A stretch of DNA of 64,000 nt from Mesorhizobium sp. (GTDB taxonomy: Bacteria > Pseudomonadota > Alphaproteobacteria > Rhizobiales > Rhizobiaceae): positions 186,001 through 250,000 of the forward strand of contig NZ_JANJTZ010000053.1 of NCBI RefSeq assembly GCF_024710845.1, written 5' to 3'. Below are positions 59,309-64,000 of this stretch, in pieces (the first letter of the stretch is position 1; each line of letters begins with the position of its first letter). The notes below the pieces were generated by a model. The model made no database searches and had not been told where the DNA came from. It worked only from the letters and a program-made list of their open reading frames with translations. The translations under genes and the position numbers were made by a program.

Positions 59309-59427
59309 AATACCTGCTGCCAAAGCGCTGAAAGCGGCGTCGTTTTTGAATGCGCCCGCGTCGTGCCACAACAAGCAGCCCGGCGGCGCTTCGGCGATGC
59401 TCGCCGCGCAATGGAGGAGCGTGGCCA

Positions 59428-59730
59428 ATGGCCGATCTGATCGTCGTCTACTGGCGGGACATTCCCGCGCAGGTGATCGTGAAAAAGGGCCGCCAGACCG
59501 CCAAGCGCGAGCTGTCGCTGCGCTTCACGGAAGCGATCGACATGGCCGCGATGCGCTCGGGCGCGGGCGACACCGACGCCTATCTCGCCGAATGGCGCAA
59601 GGCCAATCCGGTGCCGGTCGGCGACGATCTGGAATCCGAGGCAGACAAGGCCATGGCCGAGATCGAAGCAGGCTTCGACCGCGACCGCCTCGTGGCGCTG
59701 GCCAAGAACGGAGGCCGCGACAATGCCTGA
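59428..59730 (+). CDS. Small 'virulence factor' domain protein (PF13769 type)
   Basis: A 100-residue protein, MADLIVVYWRDIPAQVIVKK then TAKRELSLRFTEAIDMAAMR, of a small family labelled 'virulence factor' although no virulence role is known to me. In alphaproteobacteria it appears beside MetV/MetF-like proteins. Its stop overlaps the next gene by 8 bp (translational coupling), which suggests it is a subunit or assembly partner of that reductase. GGAGGA stands 9 bp before ATG 59428. Confidence 0.82.
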   Translation: MADLIVVYWRDIPAQVIVKKGRQTAKRELSLRFTEAIDMAAMRSGAGDTDAYLAEWRKANPVPVGDDLESEADKAMAEIEAGFDRDRLVALAKNGGRDNA

Positions 59731-60366
59731 GACCCTGAAGTCGACGACGGCCGCCGGCCCGGCAGACGCGACAGCTGCCATCCCGCCGTCGGCGCCCGCC
59801 GGCATCACGCAGGCGACGGTCGTCAAGAAATCGGCGCCGAAGAGCGACTACAAGCCGGCCGACGTGTCGCCACAGCGCCGCGTGCAGCGCTCCTATGCGA
59901 TCCGGCTGTGGTCGATCCGCCATTCGCGCGCGCTCGAATGGTTCTATGCGAAATTTGCGGACGTCTTCCTCCTGCTCCATCCGGTCTGGAAGGGCATCGG
60001 CTACGGCCGCGTCGAGGCGCCGGTGAAGTTCGTCGAGAAAAGGGTGAAGGGGTTCATGTTCGACTGCCGCATGTGCGGCCAGTGCATCCTGTCCTCGACC
60101 GGCATGTCCTGCCCGATGAACTGCCCGAAGCAGCTGCGCAACGGCCCCTGCGGCGGCGTGCGCGCCAACGGCAATTGCGAGGTTGAACCCGACATGCCTT
60201 GCGTCTGGGTCAAGGCCTGGGAAGGCTCGCGCAACATGGTCCATGGCGACGCGATCCTCAACCTGCAGAAGCCGGTCGACCAGTCGCTGCGCGAGACCTC
60301 GGCCTGGCTGCGCGTGACGGCCCAGGCGGGCGCGGCGAAGGACCAGGCCCGCTCGGGAGCCGGCGC

Positions 60367-60370
<4 letters not shown>
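59723..60370 (+). CDS. MetV-like zinc-containing partner of methylene-THF reductase
   Basis: A 215-residue protein with eight Cys in the family pattern: FDCRMCGQCILSSTGMSCP, then MNCPKQLRNGPCGG and GNCEVEPDMPC. This is the C-terminal domain family (MetV, DUF5981-type) found beside MetF in bacteria using the methyl branch. The N-terminal ~70 residues are variable and Ala/Pro-rich. It presumably accepts electrons for MetF. The start overlaps the previous gene by 8 bp and the stop overlaps MetF by 4 bp (ATGA). Confidence 0.85.
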
Positions 60371-61470
<1,100 letters not shown>

Positions 61471-61530
61471 CCTCGCTTGACACCACCAGACAACGACTGA
61501 ACAAGACACTGCACCTTTGAGGAGAGTGGA

Positions 61531-62499
61531 ATGACCCGCACGATCGTCGCCTCGGCGACCCGCGAAATCGTCATCGGTTTCGACCAGCCCTTCTGCGTGA
61601 TCGGCGAGCGGATCAATCCGACCGGCCGCAAGAAGCTGGCCGCCGAGATGCAGGCCGGCAATTTCGACACCGTCATCAAGGACGCGCTGGAGCAGGCGGC
61701 TGCCGGAGCGACCATGCTGGACGTCAATGCCGGCGTCACCGCGGTCGACCCGAATGCGACCGAACCCGGCCTGCTGGTCCAGACGCTGGAGATCGTTCAG
61801 GGTTTGGTCGACCTGCCGCTGTCGATCGACAGCTCCGTCACCGCTGCGATCGAGGCGGCGCTCAAGGTCGCCAAGGGCCGCCCGCTGGTCAACTCCGTCA
61901 CCGGCGAGGAGGAGAAGCTGGAAGCCATCCTGCCGCTGATCAAGAAATACAACGTCCCCGTCGTCGCCATCTCCAACGACGAGACGGGCATCTCGATGGA
62001 CCCCGACGTGCGCTTCGCGGTGGCTAAGAAGATCGTCGAGCGCTGCGCCGACTTCGGCATCCCGGCCCATGACGTGGTGGTCGATCCGCTGGTCATGCCG
62101 ATCGGCGCGCTGGGCGACGCCGGCCGTCAGGTGTTCCAGCTCCTCTACCGGCTGCGCAACGAGCTCAAGGTCAACACCACCTGCGGTCTGTCCAACATCT
62201 CCTTCGGCCTGCCCCACCGCCACGGCATCAACGCCGCCTTCATCCCGATGGTCATCGGCGCCGGCATGACGAGCGCCATCATGAACCCCTGCCGCCCGCA
62301 GGAGATGGAAGCCGTGCGCGGCGCCAACGTCTTGAACGGCACCGACGAGAACTGCACGACCTGGATCAAGACCTACAAAGACTACAAGCCGGGCGAGACG
62401 CACGCCCCTGCCCCGGTCCAGGTCAACGCGCCGGGCGACGGCGCGGCCGCCGGCGGCCGCCGCCGCGGCGGGCGTGAAGCGCGGATGGGCCGGGGATAA
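61531..62499 (+). CDS. Methyltetrahydrofolate:corrinoid methyltransferase (pterin-binding)
   Basis: A 322-residue pterin-binding TIM-barrel enzyme (DHPS/MeTr family): VIGERINPTGRKKLAAEMQ at the start, DVNAGVTAVDPNATEPGL, then PVVAISNDETGISMDPDV and TTCGLSNISFGLP. It should take a methyl from the corrinoid protein to THF (or the reverse). The last ~20 residues are Arg/Gly-rich (AGGRRRGGREARMGRG), beyond the catalytic fold. ATG 61531 follows GAGGAGAG. The ASKHA gene follows 8 bp later. Confidence 0.9.
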   Translation: MTRTIVASATREIVIGFDQPFCVIGERINPTGRKKLAAEMQAGNFDTVIKDALEQAAAGATMLDVNAGVTAVDPNATEPGLLVQTLEIVQGLVDLPLSIDSSVTAAIEAALKVAKGRPLVNSVTGEEEKLEAILPLIKKYNVPVVAISNDETGISMDPDVRFAVAKKIVERCADFGIPAHDVVVDPLVMPIGALGDAGRQVFQLLYRLRNELKVNTTCGLSNISFGLPHRHGINAAFIPMVIGAGMTSAIMNPCRPQEMEAVRGANVLNGTDENCTTWIKTYKDYKPGETHAPAPVQVNAPGDGAAAGGRRRGGREARMGRG

Positions 62500-62507
62500 G
62501 AACCCAA

Positions 62508-64000
62508 TTGAACGCCTCCCCCACCGATCCTCTCGTCCTGTTCATGCCGTCGGGCAAGCGCGGCCGCTTCCCGGTCGGCACACCGGTGCTCGACGCCGCG
62601 CGCCAGCTCGGCGTCTATATCGAGAGCGTGTGCGGCGGGCGCGCCACCTGCGGCCGCTGCCAGATCGAGGTGCAGGAAGGCAATTTCGCCAAGCACAAGA
62701 TCGTCTCGTCCAACGACCACATCTCGCCGCGCGGCGCCAAGGAAGAACGCTACGACCGCGTGCGCGGACTGCCCGAAAGCCGCCGCCTCTCCTGTTCTTC
62801 GATGATCCTCGGCGATCTCGTCATCGACGTGCCGCAGGACACGGTCGTCAACGCGCAGGTGGTGCGCAAGTCTGCTTCCGACCGGGTGATCGAGCGCGAT
62901 CCGGCGATCCAGCTGTGCTACGTCGAGGTGGACGAGCCCGACATGCACAAGCCGCTCGGCGACCTTGACCGCCTGAAGGTCATGTTGGGCAAGGACTGGG
63001 GCTTCGACAACCTCCTCGTCTCCCAGCACCTGATCCCCGAGGTCCAGAAGATCCTGCGCAAGGGCAAGTGGGGCGTCACCGCCGCGATCCACCGCGACCT
63101 CGAGGCATCGCGGCCGAACATCATCGCGCTGTGGCCCGGCCTGCACAACGAAGCCTACGGCATTGCCTGCGACATCGGCTCGACGACGATCGCCATGCAC
63201 CTGGTCTCGCTGTTGTCCGGCCGCATCGTCGCCTCGTCGGGCACGTCCAACCCTCAGATCCGCTTCGGCGAGGATCTGATGAGCCGGGTCTCCTACGTGA
63301 TGATGAATCCGGACGGGCGCGAAGCGATGACGAAGGCGGTCCGCGACGCGATCAGCGACCTGATCGTCAAGGTCTGCGCCGAAGGGGGAGTAGACCCCGA
63401 CAACATCCTCGACGCCGTCTTCGTCGGCAATCCGATCATGCACCACCTGTTCCTGGGTATCGACCCGACGGAGCTCGGCCAGGCGCCCTTTGCGCTGGCC
63501 GTCTCCGGGGCCGTGCATACCTGGGCGCGCGACATCGGCATCAAGATGAACTACGGCGCGCGCATTTACATGCTGCCCTGCATCGCCGGCCATGTCGGCG
63601 CGGACGCGGCGGGCGCCACGCTCTCGGAAGGTCCCTATCGCCAGGACCGGATGATGCTCCTGGTCGACGTCGGGACCAATGCCGAGATCGTGCTCGGCAA
63701 CAGGCAAAGGGTCTTGGCGGCTTCGTCCCCCACCGGCCCGGCCTTCGAGGGCGCGGAGATTTCGTCTGGCCAGCGCGCCGCGCCGGGCGCGATCGAGCGC
63801 ATCCGCATCGATCCCGAAACACTCGAACCGCGCTACAAGGTCATTGGCACCGAGCAGTGGTCCGACGAGCCGGGCTTCGACGACGAATCCTGGAAGACGG
63901 GCGTCACCGGCATCTGCGGCTCGGCGATCATCGAGGTCGTGGCGGAAATGTATCTCTCCGGCATCATTTCCGAGGACGGCGTCATCGACGGTTCGCTCGC
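62508..64000 (+). CDS. ASKHA-domain reductive activator of corrinoid enzymes (partial)
   Basis: A frame open to the right edge, at least 497 residues. The N-terminal 2Fe-2S ferredoxin domain has Cys42, Cys48, Cys51 and a later Cys (YIESVCGGRATCGRCQIEV, about 92). From about 210 an ASKHA ATP-binding domain begins (GIACDIGSTTIAMHLVSLLS, then MLLVDVGTNAEIVLG). This is the RACo/RACE layout, proteins that use ATP to re-reduce inactive Co(II) corrinoid. I start at TTG 62508; a later start is possible. The C-terminus is outside the window. Confidence 0.88.
   Translation, partial: MNASPTDPLVLFMPSGKRGRFPVGTPVLDAARQLGVYIESVCGGRATCGRCQIEVQEGNFAKHKIVSSNDHISPRGAKEERYDRVRGLPESRRLSCSSMILGDLVIDVPQDTVVNAQVVRKSASDRVIERDPAIQLCYVEVDEPDMHKPLGDLDRLKVMLGKDWGFDNLLVSQHLIPEVQKILRKGKWGVTAAIHRDLEASRPNIIALWPGLHNEAYGIACDIGSTTIAMHLVSLLSGRIVASSGTSNPQIRFGEDLMSRVSYVMMNPDGREAMTKAVRDAISDLIVKVCAEGGVDPDNILDAVFVGNPIMHHLFLGIDPTELGQAPFALAVSGAVHTWARDIGIKMNYGARIYMLPCIAGHVGADAAGATLSEGPYRQDRMMLLVDVGTNAEIVLGNRQRVLAASSPTGPAFEGAEISSGQRAAPGAIERIRIDPETLEPRYKVIGTEQWSDEPGFDDESWKTGVTGICGSAIIEVVAEMYLSGIISEDGVIDGSL

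Overview
The window is GC-rich, densely coded DNA from an alphaproteobacterium of the Rhizobiales (Hyphomicrobiales), most like a Mesorhizobium/Phyllobacteriaceae relative. The best marker is a very-long-chain-fatty-acid lipid A cluster (acpXL, two ketosynthase-like genes, an alcohol dehydrogenase-like gene, lpxXL). Flp-pilus TadE/TadG genes, an ExoD-type protein, and a non-pyrrolysine MttB/corrinoid set agree with this. No rRNA, tRNA, CRISPR array, phage or insertion sequence was recognised.

Layout. 1-3.9 kb: the 5' part of an aldehyde dehydrogenase (GabD-like), an Ldh-family oxidoreductase, an AEC transporter, a periplasmic histidine phosphatase and a calcineurin-type phosphoesterase. 4.1-8.9 kb: the lipid A C28 acyl-chain operon. 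8.9-13.4 kb: a three-subunit molybdoenzyme without a Tat signal, most like the cytoplasm-facing sulfite dehydrogenase SoeABC. 13.5-21.2 kb: two small L,D-transpeptidase-like proteins around an M20 peptidase, then a complete dipeptide/oligopeptide ABC transporter. 21.2-28.2 kb: TerB-like protein, AraC regulator, VOC and cupin proteins, a DMSP-lyase-family cupin coupled to cobQ, and two valine-catabolism genes. 28.5-36.2 kb: Coa1-family protein, an AT-rich island, a frameshifted tadE and tadG, then an aminotransferase/AhpD pair, an MFS transporter and an NAD-dependent reductase.

The second half is dominated by methyl-group metabolism. At 37-43 kb an apparent operon encodes an MttB-family methyltransferase, a RidA protein, an 857-residue FAD/GcvT dehydrogenase of the dimethylglycine/sarcosine dehydrogenase type, and an M24-fold protein resembling the DMSP lyase DddP. 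At 45-47 kb an XRE regulator precedes a Zn-type homocysteine S-methyltransferase. From 54.5 kb to the right edge there is a second mttB divergent from a B12-binding corrinoid protein, a DUF1638 protein, a small 'virulence factor' domain protein, a MetV-like and a MetF-like protein, a methyl-THF:corrinoid methyltransferase, and an ASKHA/2Fe-2S corrinoid activator cut by the window end. Together these give a coherent route: MttB moves a methyl from a quaternary amine (or sulfonium) to Co(I)-corrinoid, the pterin enzyme passes it to THF, MetF/MetV oxidises methyl-THF, and the ASKHA protein re-reduces inactive Co(II). cobQ supplies a corrinoid-synthesis step.

Unexplained patterns include Arg/Gly-rich tails on four methyl-transfer enzymes, a ketosynthase-like lipid A protein whose catalytic Cys aligns with Glu, a hairpin covering the ribosome-binding site of a VOC gene, 20-bp-spaced operator-like repeats ahead of the XRE gene, and several perfect inverted repeats. 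All family assignments are from reading the translated sequences; no database search was run.
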